Under the pieces are notes generated by a model. The model worked only from the letters and a program-made list of their open reading frames with translations. It searched no databases and was not told the DNA's origin. Below, piece by piece: positions 54,813 through 64,000 of a stretch of DNA of 64,000 bases (position 1 is the first letter of the stretch; each line of letters opens with the position of its first letter). Origin of the DNA: Diabrotica undecimpunctata (Eukaryota; Arthropoda; Insecta; Coleoptera; Chrysomelidae); assembly GCF_040954645.1 (NCBI RefSeq), contig NC_092808.1:83336889-83400888 (forward strand). Direction: 5' to 3'. The translations under genes and the position numbers were made by a program.

Positions 54813-56030
54813 GAGAGGCCTAAACGATGGAGAATGGGAGAACAGTATATAAATATCCAGGGATTCTACAGTATTTACTGCCTTCCCTCGCTTAACCGTT
54901 TCCATCTCTCTCTGTTGTCCCATTATCCATCGTTTAGGCCTCTCTTACTTATGGCGTCATCTAATTCGTTCCTCCAGGATCTTCGGGGTCGTCCTCTTTT
55001 CCTCCTTCCTATGATGCTCCATTCGGTTATTTTCTTTATCCATCTTCTTTTGCTAGTTCTTCTTACATGTCTATAATACTTTAGTCTTTTTTGTTCTATA
55101 TATAATAGTATGTCTGTTTCTATTGATGTTCTTTGCTTTATTTCGTCATTAGGTACTTCTCCTATCCATTTTTGTTACTCTGCAGCATCTTCGCAGTTAT
55201 TCCATCTCTATTCTTACTATCTTACTGCTGTTTCTCCAATGTCCGCTGTGTCCAATTTTCAGCCCGATATGTCATATTGCTTCACACTACTGTTTTATAA
55301 ATTTGTGTTGTTGCCTTCATATTTAGGTGTCTATCCCACCATACTGAGTTAAGTTGTCGGATTGCTGTTCTTGTTTGTCCTAATCTTTTTTTAATTTCTT
55401 CCTCTGTTGTTGCCTTTTTCGTGATTATAAACCTCTAGTATTTGAATTTATCCTTTCCTTTGATTGTTACGTTGTCGTCAATCTGTAGATCTTCTATGTC
55501 TTCTTCACTTGTAGATAGGTACTTTGTTTTCGCAAGGTTAATATCTAGGTCAGCTTTGGTATATTCTTCTTATAGTTTCTTCATCATATAACTGAGGTCT
55601 TCTTGGTCTTGTGCAATCACTACTTAATCGTCTGCAAAGCTTAACGTATATAGGTATTCGTTTCGTACCGGTACTCCCATGCCCTCGTATTTTTTTTCAT
55701 GTTGTCAAAGCTTTCTTTATATATTTTAAAATATTTATGAAGCTTTATATAATAAGGTTGGAGATTTGGAACAATCTTGCGGGAGCCCTTTGGTTGTGGT
55801 GAAGTCTCCTATGATTCTTGTTCCTATTTTAACAGACACTTTATTTTCTTTATACAGAGCGTTAGTAGCTTTTATGAGTTCCGTCTGTATTTCTAATTTG
55901 TACATTGCCTCCCATAGTTCTGACCTTTGTACAGCGTCATACGCCTTTCTCAGGTCAACAAATGCCAAATGTATATCTCTAGTAAGGTAATGTAACAAAC
56001 ATAATGCAATTTTGATCATTTTTTTATTTC
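54813..56030 (-). mobile_element. Family D LINE, RT to 3' end, with a foldback at the 3' boundary
   Basis: The minus strand carries RT text 'RDIHLAFVDLRKAYDAVQRSELWEAMYKLEIQTELIKATNALYKENKVSVKIGTRIIGDFTTTKGLPQDCSKSPTLL' (55,985-55,750), then 'LAKTKYLSTSEEDIEDLQIDDNVTIKGKDKFKY' (about 55,545-55,440), 'LGQTRTAIRQLNSVWWDRHLNMKATTQIYKTVV' (about 55,390-55,290), and the C-terminal end shared with 41,525-41,838. The RT catalytic box is decayed. At 54,813-54,843 a 31-bp piece of the element's own 3' region appears in plus orientation, separated by TATATAAATAT from the main minus-strand copy. Confidence 0.82.
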
Positions 56031-56099
56031 ATACATAATTTTCAAATTTTAGTTTAGTGAACCCTGTGCATTCCTAAATTATATCGTTTTTTTTACTAA

Positions 56100-59000
56100 G
56101 ATAAGAATGTCGCATCAACTATATGTGTAAATATTGTGGGACTCATTACAGAGCTCTAAGTAGTACGATTTTCTTCAACATGAATATTACAAATACAATT
56201 ATTTGTGTCTTTTTGAAAACCTATTTGTTTTCGAAACTTTTAGATGTAAGCTAAAGTATGACCTCTGATGTTACTGAAGTGTAGCTTTTCTAGAATATTA
56301 TATCTCTAACATGTGTTGAATGCTCGTTTTAGGTCAAAAGTTATAGCAATGCATAATTGATTGCAAACGTCTCATAAATTTGTGTCTCAAGGATTTTGTC
56401 GATGGCAGAATAATATTTTCGAAAGCCATTTTGTTCCGTTATGAAAAGATTTAATTTCTCTAAAGTCCACAGAGTTTATTATTTTTTGCAAAAGTTTTCC
56501 ATAGCACAGGTAAGAGAAGTTGGTCTGTAAGACTCTGGATCCAGACAAGGTTTGTTGGGTTAAAAATTGAGAAATACTAAGAATTTATACTAAGGTATAA
56601 GAAAGTGCCGATTTAGCCATACAAGGTTGAGTAATTTAAGAAGATAATGTTTTGAAGAAAAAGAAAGGTGTTTTAGAAATATGACAGGAATGTCATCTTT
56701 GCCAAAAGTCGATTTTTTAAGGGATCCAAATTAGACTATTGGTAAGTAGTTTGACTTGGGATGGGACTTTGTTCAAATTCCATTAGGTGTTAAGGTAGTT
56801 TCTACTTTTTCTGTCTTGTTTTTTAGGAAAAAGAGTCATATTTTTTAGTTGAATGATTCTCTTAGAGCAGCTAAAGTATCCACAATCTCTTGTGGAGGAT
56901 TTATAAAGTTGCCGTTAACCTACAGGCATGTAACGTAAAGAATTTACGCCAGAAATAAGTTCTACTCTTTTTCAAATTTCTGTCATCGGAGTGAAGCTGT
57001 TTATTATATTAACATAATATATTTTGATCACAAAGCTTTCATAAATGTTTTTACTATCAGTTGGACTTCATATTTTAATCTCTTGGACCCTTTTATTTTC
57101 AGGTGTTTTGTGTCTTTTATATTTATTTAATGCTGCTGTGCCGTCCATTATTGATTTTTCACAGTCTCTATTTCACCAGGCAACTTGGGTATTGTGTTTA
57201 TTTTCTGTGTTTTGTCGATGTATATTGCTGCACTTTTCGGAGTAATCTGGTTAAAATCCTTTAGTGATTTGTCAATACTTTCTGTTATGTTAAAGTTTAA
57301 TAAAGCACCTTCAATGTAATCTGAGAAGCTTTTCCAGTCTGCTGATTCAATTTTCCATTTGGGTGTAAACTTATTATTAGAGAAACGAGCAAGTAATAGA
57401 TTAATTAGATAAATAATTTTAATGGGATAGTGGGTGCTCCCATAAGTGTGTGGTAGTACTTTGCAAAAAAAAATGAGTGGTTAGATGAGGATCGCATATA
57501 GTGAGATTTATTGCTCATGATTACCATGAATTTAAGTAAAGGTCGGTTATTACAGTTTCTATAACTTTACCCCCGTGGTGTTGTGTGATGTGAACCACAA
57601 TTTATATTATTTCCCTTAAAGTCACCTAAAATGACTCGTGGTTTTGGTATCTGTAAGAATAAATTAATTCGGCTTTTATCACGAATGCGTCAAGATTACT
57701 GATTATTGGGAATATATTAGCATTTAGTGAATTACGAACTAGAGTTGCAATATCCGCTTCTTGATTTAAGGCAGTCCGGCCTTTGCTAAAAAATGGGAAT
57801 TTTTGAGTTATATGGCTCAGAAGGGTTTTTGTTTATCTCTTGTAGACATAATAGCCAAGAAATGTTTCTTGAAAATTATCTCTAATATTATTTCTAATCA
57901 TTGAAGGCAACCATTTAAACTCTATTGAATAATCGAGCTGAATATAACTAAACATAAAAAAAACGTAATGAAAGAAATTAGCATTGTTATATTACTTTCG
58001 GTATCTAAATCTATTTTAACACTGATATAACTGAGGATTTTTTATTAAGTTTGGTTATCCTAATTTTAGAGATATTTCCCTTAGAAGATTATATATTTGG
58101 CTTAGCATATCAGTTAAGGGTATCAAGTCAGTTGTACATTCCCGTACAGTGGATATAAGGATCTGCAGAACCTACCACACTCTCAGGAAGTAGACAAAGT
58201 GGTGAAAAATTTGGCTTAAAAGTGGTATTGGTTGTTTATAAAGTCGTTTGTTCGTTCTACAGTGACTGCAAGATCTAATTTGGAATTTTGGTTTTGTTCT
58301 TGGTCAGTGGGGGATTGACTTAGTTTTTTTTATATTTTTCTTAAATGTCAGGTACAATAGAGATATTCAGAGCTTTATTAGGATTGTTTTGACCTGGAGG
58401 AAGTATCTTAGTTAACACAGTTTCAAGTAGTGTGTTTTTGGAGTTTGATTCCGTGTTAGAAAGAGTAGAGTGATGTTTGGGTGAATTACCAATAGTTTCT
58501 CTGGATTCACCTTGTAGTTGGGAAATTTGAGAGGGTGAAATTTGTGGAAATTGACGGTCCATCAAAGATTGTGATGGTGAATATTGTGGAGTGTGACAGA
58601 TGGTCAGTGGTTCATTTTGATTGTGACTCAATATTGTTTAATATAGAAATGAGAATCACAGGGTTCGTATTAGATAGTGGTTGTATTCTTGTGGCGAAAT
58701 TCCTAGATTCTAACTGTAGGGTTTGATATTTAGTACATAAGGATCCTGTATAACTAGGCTTCTTGCATTTAAAACAATTTTTGGCATGTAAAGAACTGAT
58801 TATTTTGTAAGTGTTAATCTCTGGAAGACTGGCAATAATTTTTAGGAATGATATAGAGGATAAAATATTTATGCCATTTTTTGTACTTCCTAAATTAAAA
58901 TATCGTGCAGAATTGTTTGGCTTACGTTAGATAAAATCAAACTATCATATGGATTAATAAGTCTTACAGGGACAAGGACCACCTTTTATTTTGATGTGTC

Positions 59001-59150
59001 CATAGTTATTTATAAATTCATCTATTTTGTGCTTTTTTGATTGGTAGATACGTACTCTATTTTTAGACAAGCGAATTATGAAAATAAGGTTTTTTGGTTG
59101 AACTATGGTGCCTAATGGTAACCAAGTAGAGGAGTACTACTTAATGCATA
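56100..59150 (-). mobile_element. I-type LINE with ORF1, endonuclease, linker and RT start
   Basis: On the minus strand, ORF1 from about 59,100 has 'LINPYDSLILSNVSQTILHDIL', a zinc knuckle 'CFKCKKPSYTGSLC' (about 58,785-58,745; His lost), and a Gln/Ser/Pro-rich tail 'SHNQNEPLTICHTPQYSPSQSLMDRQFPQISPSQ' to 58,341. The endonuclease follows: 'SKGRTALNQEADIATLVRNSLNANIFPIISNLDAFVIKAELI' (about 57,790-57,665), 'PKPRVILGDFKGNNINCGSHHTTPRG' (Asp of the active site, about 57,645-57,570). The linker reads 'NNKFTPKWKIESADWKSFSDYIEGALLNFNITESIDKSLKDFNQITPKSAAIYI' (about 57,380-57,220). RT begins 'GKDDIPVIFLKHLSFSSKHYLLKLLNLVWLN', 'KPCLDPESYRPTSLTC', 'FGENIILPSTKS'-like text and 'ITFDLKRAFNTCWRYNILEKLHFSNIRGHTLAYI' (about 56,350-56,240). 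It stops before the catalytic YADD and abuts the family D LINE. Many frameshifts. Confidence 0.83.
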
Positions 59151-60074
59151 AAAAACTATAGATTATTCCTCGGATGAAAACAGGTATTTTAAGGTTATAG
59201 ATAGGTAGCTCTGTAAAACATTAATTATTAAACGTATTGAATTAAATGATAGGGAAATTAGTCCCTAATTTTGTTTACTATTAAAACACATGAAGTTTAT
59301 AAATGAATGTTCAGTATTGCTGTTTTTTCTACTAGTATAAAAAAGAAAAATAATTTCCTATATTGGTCACATAAATAACGAGAAATAAAAATAACTAGCA
59401 AAAAGTATATGTTTTAAAAATCGGGTGAATGTTTAGTTAGTTCTTTGCATTTCCTTATAATGACAAGTTTCAATTATGGTTGGATATAGAAATAAAACCA
59501 GAATACAACAAAAAGTATGTAATTTATTTAGTATAAAATATATAGTAAAAATAAATTAAGTAAAACTGAAAACAAGTTTAGAAAAACTGAACACATAAAA
59601 CATGTTACAAATGCTGGTCCACAAATAAATGATAATATAAACCTTTAGTTTAGTAACCCAATTTAGTGACCCTCCATTGCTCTTTTTATTTTATATATTT
59701 GCTATCATTTGTTATGTCTCATCTCATTTCCATATATTGCGTTTTTCTTTGGTTTGTTGTTAATCCTAACCTTTTCGCTTCTTCTAGATATTTTTTAGAT
59801 GTTTATTGTTCTATCCTTGCTATTTAATACAGTCCTATTTTTTCTCATATGTGATCTCCTTACGATTTGTTCTAAATAAATACCTTGATAGTGGACATCA
59901 CTTGTTTTAATCACGATTTTGTGAATATGTTATTTTGTAAACAAAGTGAATATTTTAATACTTACAACTAAAAGAGTAAGAATTTAAATTTTAATAACAC
60001 ATCTAAATGCCATCTGTTTAATTTTAATCTTATTCCTATTCGAAAATCCAACGAGTCAACACCTCGGCTTCTTC
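59151..60074. other. Spacer with a small LINE RT remnant
   Basis: On the minus strand about 59,800-59,710 reads 'TSKKYLEEAKRLGLTTNQRKTQYMEMR', matching the RT thumb of family C-like LINEs ('xLEEEAKRMGLxINExKTKYM'). The remaining sequence is unassigned AT-rich DNA. Confidence 0.5.
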
Positions 60075-60076
60075 TA

Positions 60077-60115
60077 TAGTATATTTGAAGAATAAGCTGG
60101 AGTAAATTCTCAGAA
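60077..60115 (+). repeat. Terminal inverted repeat, left
   Basis: A 39-bp repeat that is the exact reverse complement of 62,512-62,550, with flanking TA. Confidence 0.95.
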
Positions 60116-60530
60116 TACTAATCTTCGCACCTCGAAATACATAGGCGTGCACATCTTCTAACTAAAACGTAATCTTAAAAGAAAAGTTTGCCTTAAATTT
60201 ATTTGGATATTTAGAACAAAGTAATCCAATCCAATACTGGTTTAAAATAAAAAGATATACATAAAAAGAATAAAAATTCTATTATTTGTGAAACATACAG
60301 TTAATATAAAATAATAAAATACAATAAATTATACTGAAACGTAAAATACATACAGAAAAACTGTAAATTTTTATATATTCCTATTAATAAATAATAATAT
60401 TCTTAATACTAATAATATTGGAAATAAGAATGAAAATTATATTAGCAATAAAAAATAAATAAAAAATAAACAATGAAGTTGTCGGCAATTAGTTCAAATG
60501 TAAAATAAACTTCTGAGCTACAGTTTAAAG

Positions 60531-61889
60531 TTAAGCTTCCTCATATTCTGTTTCAGACGAAGTGTTATCCGATCCGGGATGAATTATTATAGGTTCTATA
60601 CTGCTATCTATTATATGATCAAGCTTCCACATATTTTTCTCAATATCCATAACGTGATTAATACATTTTTGCCAATGTTCAGTCGTTACTTCGGATATTG
60701 ATTTATGAAAAAGAATAGTAACATCTGACAATTTAAAAGTTGTATTATTTCGAGCAACATTACTTTTAACTTCGGCCCATACTAATTCAATCGGATTTAG
60801 CTCGCAATGATACGGTGGTAATCGAAGTATTTCAATTCCTCGTTTTTTGGCTATTTCCTCAATGACATATTTTTTATAATTTTGTTTATTAATTTTAGCA
60901 AGCTCTAATAATTCTGCTTTTGTCATTGTATCGTCAAAGATTAAATTCTTAGAAGTTAACCACATTGCAATTTCATCTTTCCTCCATTGAGTAGTTGGTA
61001 AACGTTCAACTAATCTAGAGAGGTAACTTGCATTGTCCATCACAATAACTGAATTTTTAGGTATGAATTCAATCATCTGTTCGAAATATTCTTCAAACAC
61101 GTCTCCGTTCATCTCTTCGTGATAATCACAGGTCTTTTTTGATTCAAACAAAAGTAAACCCTCCTTAAGAAATCCATTCATACTACCTATATGGGTAACA
61201 ATTAATCGTCGACCTTTACCTGTTGGTTCCTTGAAACCAGGTGAATATCCTTCCAGAAATGCTTTTCGACATGTTTTTATAGTTTTGTCTTTCCAAACTC
61301 TCCCTACAGTATGACATTCATTAACCCATGTTTCATCTAAATAATAAATGTTCTTATTTTCTGTCCTCATTTTTTTTATTTTTCTGAGGTAGTCTCGTCT
61401 CCAACACACAATTTCTTCGGAATCGATAAGCATTGACTGTCTGCCCACTTTTTCATACTTAAAGTTTAACTCATGCAAAACTTTCCAAAGTTGGTCTCTA
61501 CTTATTGTGGGTAAATCGGGATCGTCGGTAATGGCTTGTAAAACTTTATCTAAAGTTGGTATTTGTTTGTTAAAAAAAAATGAGTGGACCATTCTACGAA
61601 TTGCATTTTTGAAGAATTCATCCACATTCACTTTCGACAATTTTGGTCTTCCTGGTCTCGGTTTGGGTGGCGTTATACCAGCTGATTTTTCCTCTTTTAA
61701 AATGTTATATACAGTTGATTTTGAATATCCCATTACTTTAGACGAAATTTCAACTATACTATCAACAGTATTGGAAGGATTGTGCTGCTTAAAATAATTG
61801 TAGACGTTAAGGATAACACTCTTTTCGTTAAGTGATAAATGATTCAACTTTAATTTTTTAACTGGTGTATAATCACACGTTAATTCCAT
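60531..61889 (-). CDS. DD82E-type transposase (452 aa, intact)
   Basis: This protein should cut and paste the surrounding element by recognising its terminal inverted repeats. Residues 1-70 form an HTH region ('LNEKSVILNVYNYF...VMGYSKSTVYNIL'), followed by a GRPK linker ('RPGRPKLSK', about 78-86) and a second HTH-like segment (about 90-150). The catalytic domain has Asp in 'IYYLDETWVNECHTVGRVWKD', Asp in 'SVIVMDNASYLSRL' and Glu in 'LPPYHCELNPIELVWAEVKSNVARNN'. Counting gives 82 residues between the second Asp and the Glu, far longer than the 34 of ordinary Tc1. From memory this is the spacing of the DD82E ('Sailor') family. The C-terminal tail is acidic. The ATG at 61,889 is the first in frame and sits about 660 bp inside the right end. 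No stop or frameshift is seen. It is most likely a genuine gene, expressed or not. Confidence 0.92.
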   Translation of the reverse strand: MELTCDYTPVKKLKLNHLSLNEKSVILNVYNYFKQHNPSNTVDSIVEISSKVMGYSKSTVYNILKEEKSAGITPPKPRPGRPKLSKVNVDEFFKNAIRRMVHSFFFNKQIPTLDKVLQAITDDPDLPTISRDQLWKVLHELNFKYEKVGRQSMLIDSEEIVCWRRDYLRKIKKMRTENKNIYYLDETWVNECHTVGRVWKDKTIKTCRKAFLEGYSPGFKEPTGKGRRLIVTHIGSMNGFLKEGLLLFESKKTCDYHEEMNGDVFEEYFEQMIEFIPKNSVIVMDNASYLSRLVERLPTTQWRKDEIAMWLTSKNLIFDDTMTKAELLELAKINKQNYKKYVIEEIAKKRGIEILRLPPYHCELNPIELVWAEVKSNVARNNTTFKLSDVTILFHKSISEVTTEHWQKCINHVMDIEKNMWKLDHIIDSSIEPIIIHPGSDNTSSETEYEEA

Positions 61890-62511
61890 ATTCTATAAAC
61901 TCACTATTCACTCTTGCAAAAAACAACTGTGTCAGATCTCTTCACTCGCTTATAATCGACTAAACAAAAATTTTCTGATATTAATGAATGACTATTTAAA
62001 GACCATTAACCATTTTATTAATCATTGGTTTTCCAAACAAAATCGAAATTTATACTATTTAAGATAGCGTTCACATTTATCAGAAACCATCTTTCGCTAA
62101 TCGACTTTTTCTATCTAATCTATCAAAAGACCATTAACTAAATACCTGTGTATTTTAAGAGTTTCTTTATTTCTTGTTATTTAATGGGTCATTATCATAA
62201 CGACAAAAATAACCATAAATAACGTTACTAAAATAAACAGATTTATATAAATATAATATGCTTTGAAAATGGTTTAAATATCTAACAAACCGAAACAAAT
62301 AATGTAATACCCTTAAAGTACGTCTGTGACCAGCTGAAAAAACCCTAGCCTACACAGTTCTAACAATAGCAGGTATTTAAATTTTACGATAGTCCATGTG
62401 ACATGGAAAAATTTCTATCTAAATAGTCAAACCCAACGTAAAATAAGCTAAAATATTGACGTTGTACGAAAAGCACACGTACTAAAATATGCTTAACAAT
62501 TTAGTTTTTTT

Positions 62512-62550
62512 TTCTGAGAATTTACTCCAGCTTATTCTTCAAATATACTA
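62512..62550 (-). repeat. Terminal inverted repeat, right
   Basis: The exact reverse complement of 60,077-60,115, with flanking TA. Confidence 0.95.
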
Positions 62551-62735
62551 TAATAGTATTTATAATAAAAAAACTTGTCAGGTAATGTGATTTGTTATCA
62601 AGTAATTATTGAAAGTGAAAAGTTTTTTGTGAAATAACTTGGTATGTAAATTTTATAATTGATACAAACACAATAAATAGGCCAGGCATTGCGCCTGATT
62701 TTCATTAAATATTTTGGCATCCAAAATATTTAAAA

Positions 62736-64000
62736 ATGCTTCTGCAACCCACCGCTCCAAGCTACGCGACTGTTACCACATCAAAAACAACAAAACCTAC
62801 ACCGGCGACCACATTATATCCTAGCAGAAAGCAAGCGATAGTATTAAATGCTCTTCCGGATACAGCTTTCTTCGATTACATTAAGGCGATTGGTAAAATC
62901 GTAACACCAAAGCGCATTACCCACGCTTCCCGCATATCCAACCAACGCATTTGCATCTTTCTTGCTTCTATTTCTGACGTCGATATTCTTCTTAAAAACA
63001 GTCCCACCGTTTCCGTTAAAAATGAAATCGTCCACATCCGCTGACTCATTTCCCCAACTAAAAGATTGTTAATATCTAATGTATGTCCATCGATTCCAAA
63101 TCAATTTATCGAGAAGGCATTTAAAAATGAACTTGGTATGCAACTAGCTTCACATGTATCTCAGATACCTACAGGCTCACCCGATGAAGATTATTCCCAT
63201 ATATTAAGTTTTCGACGGTCTATCTACGTAATATCAGATAAAGAAAATTTAGAAATACAAACCTCCATATTAATACATTTTGAAAACACTTCCTTCCGAA
63301 TCTTCGTTACATTAGACAAACTAGATTGTTTCCTTTGCCAAAAAGCCGGACATACGGCTGAAACCTGCCAAAACCTACCGGATACCACTACCCACCCCCG
63401 TTTCGCACAAGTACCTAATGAATCCACCAACAATAGCCCCACCGCACCTTCCGGCACGTCTCACACTTCTGCCCCAAATTCTGTCTCCGACAATTTATCT
63501 AACATCACCAACATAAACCAAAGATACAAAACCATCAGCCACTATCAGCCCGTCTGCCCGCTTAATTATAGAAAATCTTATAGCACCAAACCCATTATCC
63601 TTTTCAATTAACTCGCTACAACTAATTGCTTTGTTGAAAAATTCTTTCAACTGCCATGACCCCTTAGCTGAAGCATACCAATTTACTACGAACATTAACG
63701 CCATTCTTGATGACCTCAAACAAATCTACCATAATATCTCTGATAGATCACTTAAAAATCGTATAACTCGCCTACAAAAAAAAGTTAAGGCTACGATGAA
63801 TCTAAATGATGTTATTGACACTGTTAGTCTTGCATCTGTTAGCTATAATGACAGTGACCCATCCTTAGACAAAACCGACCTGCCTTAATTTATAACTTTT
63901 ATATTCACTATAATTCAATGGAATTGCGACAGATATTATCCGCGCTTAGAACGTCTGCAGCTACTGATATCTCTCCACCACCTTACCTTGATTACAGGAA
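62736..64000 (+). mobile_element. I-type LINE, ORF1 and start of ORF2, runs off the window
   Basis: The best preserved copy of the I-type group. ORF1 starts at 62,736 ('MLLQPTAPSYATVTTSKTTKPTPATTLYPSRKQAIVLNALPD') and continues 'FFDYIKAIGKIVTPKRITHASRISNQRICIFLASISDVDILLKNSPTVSVKNEIVHIR'. A single in-frame TGA at 63,042-63,044 follows, then 'LISPTKRLLISNVCPSIPNQFIEKAFKNELGMQLASHVSQIPTGSPDEDYSHILSFRRSIYVI'. A canonical CCHC zinc knuckle, 'CFLCQKAGHTAETC', lies at about 63,330-63,371. A Pro/Ser/Thr-rich tail follows, a frameshift near 63,600, then 'CHDPLAEAYQFTTNINAILDDLKQIYHNISDRSLKNRITRLQKKVKATMNLNDV' to a stop at 63,886. ORF2 begins near 63,918 with 'IIQWNCDRYYPRLERLQLLISLHHLTLIT', the start of the endonuclease. 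Two lesions in ORF1; the rest is outside the window. Confidence 0.88.

Larger units (their letters stand above)
60077..62550 (-). mobile_element. Intact-looking DD82E Tc1/mariner-superfamily transposon
   Basis: A 2,474-bp element with perfect 39-bp terminal inverted repeats (60,077-60,115 and 62,512-62,550), starting TAGTATATTTGAAGAATAAG. TA dinucleotides flank both ends (60,075-60,076 and 62,551-62,552). It holds one uninterrupted transposase gene on the minus strand. It is the only element in the window with perfect ends and an open full-length gene, so it is probably young and possibly autonomous. A decayed relative of its protein is at 31,183-31,760. Confidence 0.93.

Noticed and set aside
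61507..61797. 96-codon plus-strand open frame
   Set aside because: Antisense shadow of the intact transposase.

Overview
This is AT-rich nuclear DNA from an animal, most likely an insect and perhaps a beetle. The evidence is the set of insect-type transposable elements: RTE/CR1-like LINEs, I-, Jockey- and R1-type LINEs, piggyBac, Tc1/mariner and Penelope-type motifs. The species cannot be fixed from the sequence. I found no convincing single-copy host gene, rRNA, tRNA or CRISPR array. The window is a transposon graveyard with one young, apparently intact DNA transposon and several clean nested insertions. Nearly all coding signal is broken transposon protein.

For reference I use letters for LINE families that recur here. 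Family A: 1.0-1.85 kb and 21.25-22.6 kb; ends in GAAGAAGAAG. Family B: 6.9-8.1, 18.2-19.5, 28.7-29.0 (-) and 32.6-33.9 kb; 'FEMWxYRRILxISW' C-terminus and GAAGAAG tail. Family C: 13.3-13.5, 15.4-17.2 (-) and 24.2-25.2 kb, plus remnants; GATGATGAT tail. Family D: 4.2-6.5 (-), 41.5-41.8 (-) and 54.8-56.0 (-); 3' end runs into TA repeats. A separate I-type LINE group has a gag-like ORF1, endonuclease, RT and RNase H. It is seen at 12.0-14.85 (-), 32.2-34.3 (-), 53.6-54.8 (+), 56.1-59.15 (-) and 62.7-64.0 kb (+, running off the window).

Layout. 0-9 kb: LINE fragments separated by AT-rich spacer and long (TA)n tracts. 9-12 kb: no genes, two hairpins. 12-17.5 kb: an I-type LINE that has lost its RT, then a piggyBac transposase fragment split by a family C LINE with a 16-bp target duplication. 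17.9-22.7 kb: LINE fragments, one sitting between two (TA)n tracts. 22.7-28 kb: a hammerhead-ribozyme-like motif, then a roughly 0.97-kb repeated unit into which a LINE (12-bp target duplication) and a 2.28-kb piggyBac have inserted. 28-36 kb: RT fragments, a 32-bp perfect hairpin, a relic of the DD82E-type transposon, an I-type RNase H gene split by a family B LINE, and a Jockey LINE. 36.5-52.5 kb: two mariner-like elements with very long inverted repeats, a Tc1 relic, a second hammerhead motif, an R1-like LINE, a short repeat with a hammerhead-like layout, and a piggyBac flanked by ATAA rather than TTAA. 53.6-64 kb: I-type LINE pieces and a 2,474-bp element with perfect 39-bp terminal inverted repeats and an uninterrupted 452-residue transposase.

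The most unusual signals are the two hammerhead-type self-cleaving RNA motifs (22,871-22,914 + and 44,073-44,114 -), each lying 64-82 bp before a long (TA)n tract, and a third related short repeat with the same position relative to (TA)n. They look like termini of Penelope-like elements or non-autonomous derivatives. The DD82E transposon at 60,077-62,550 is the best candidate for a currently or recently mobile element.
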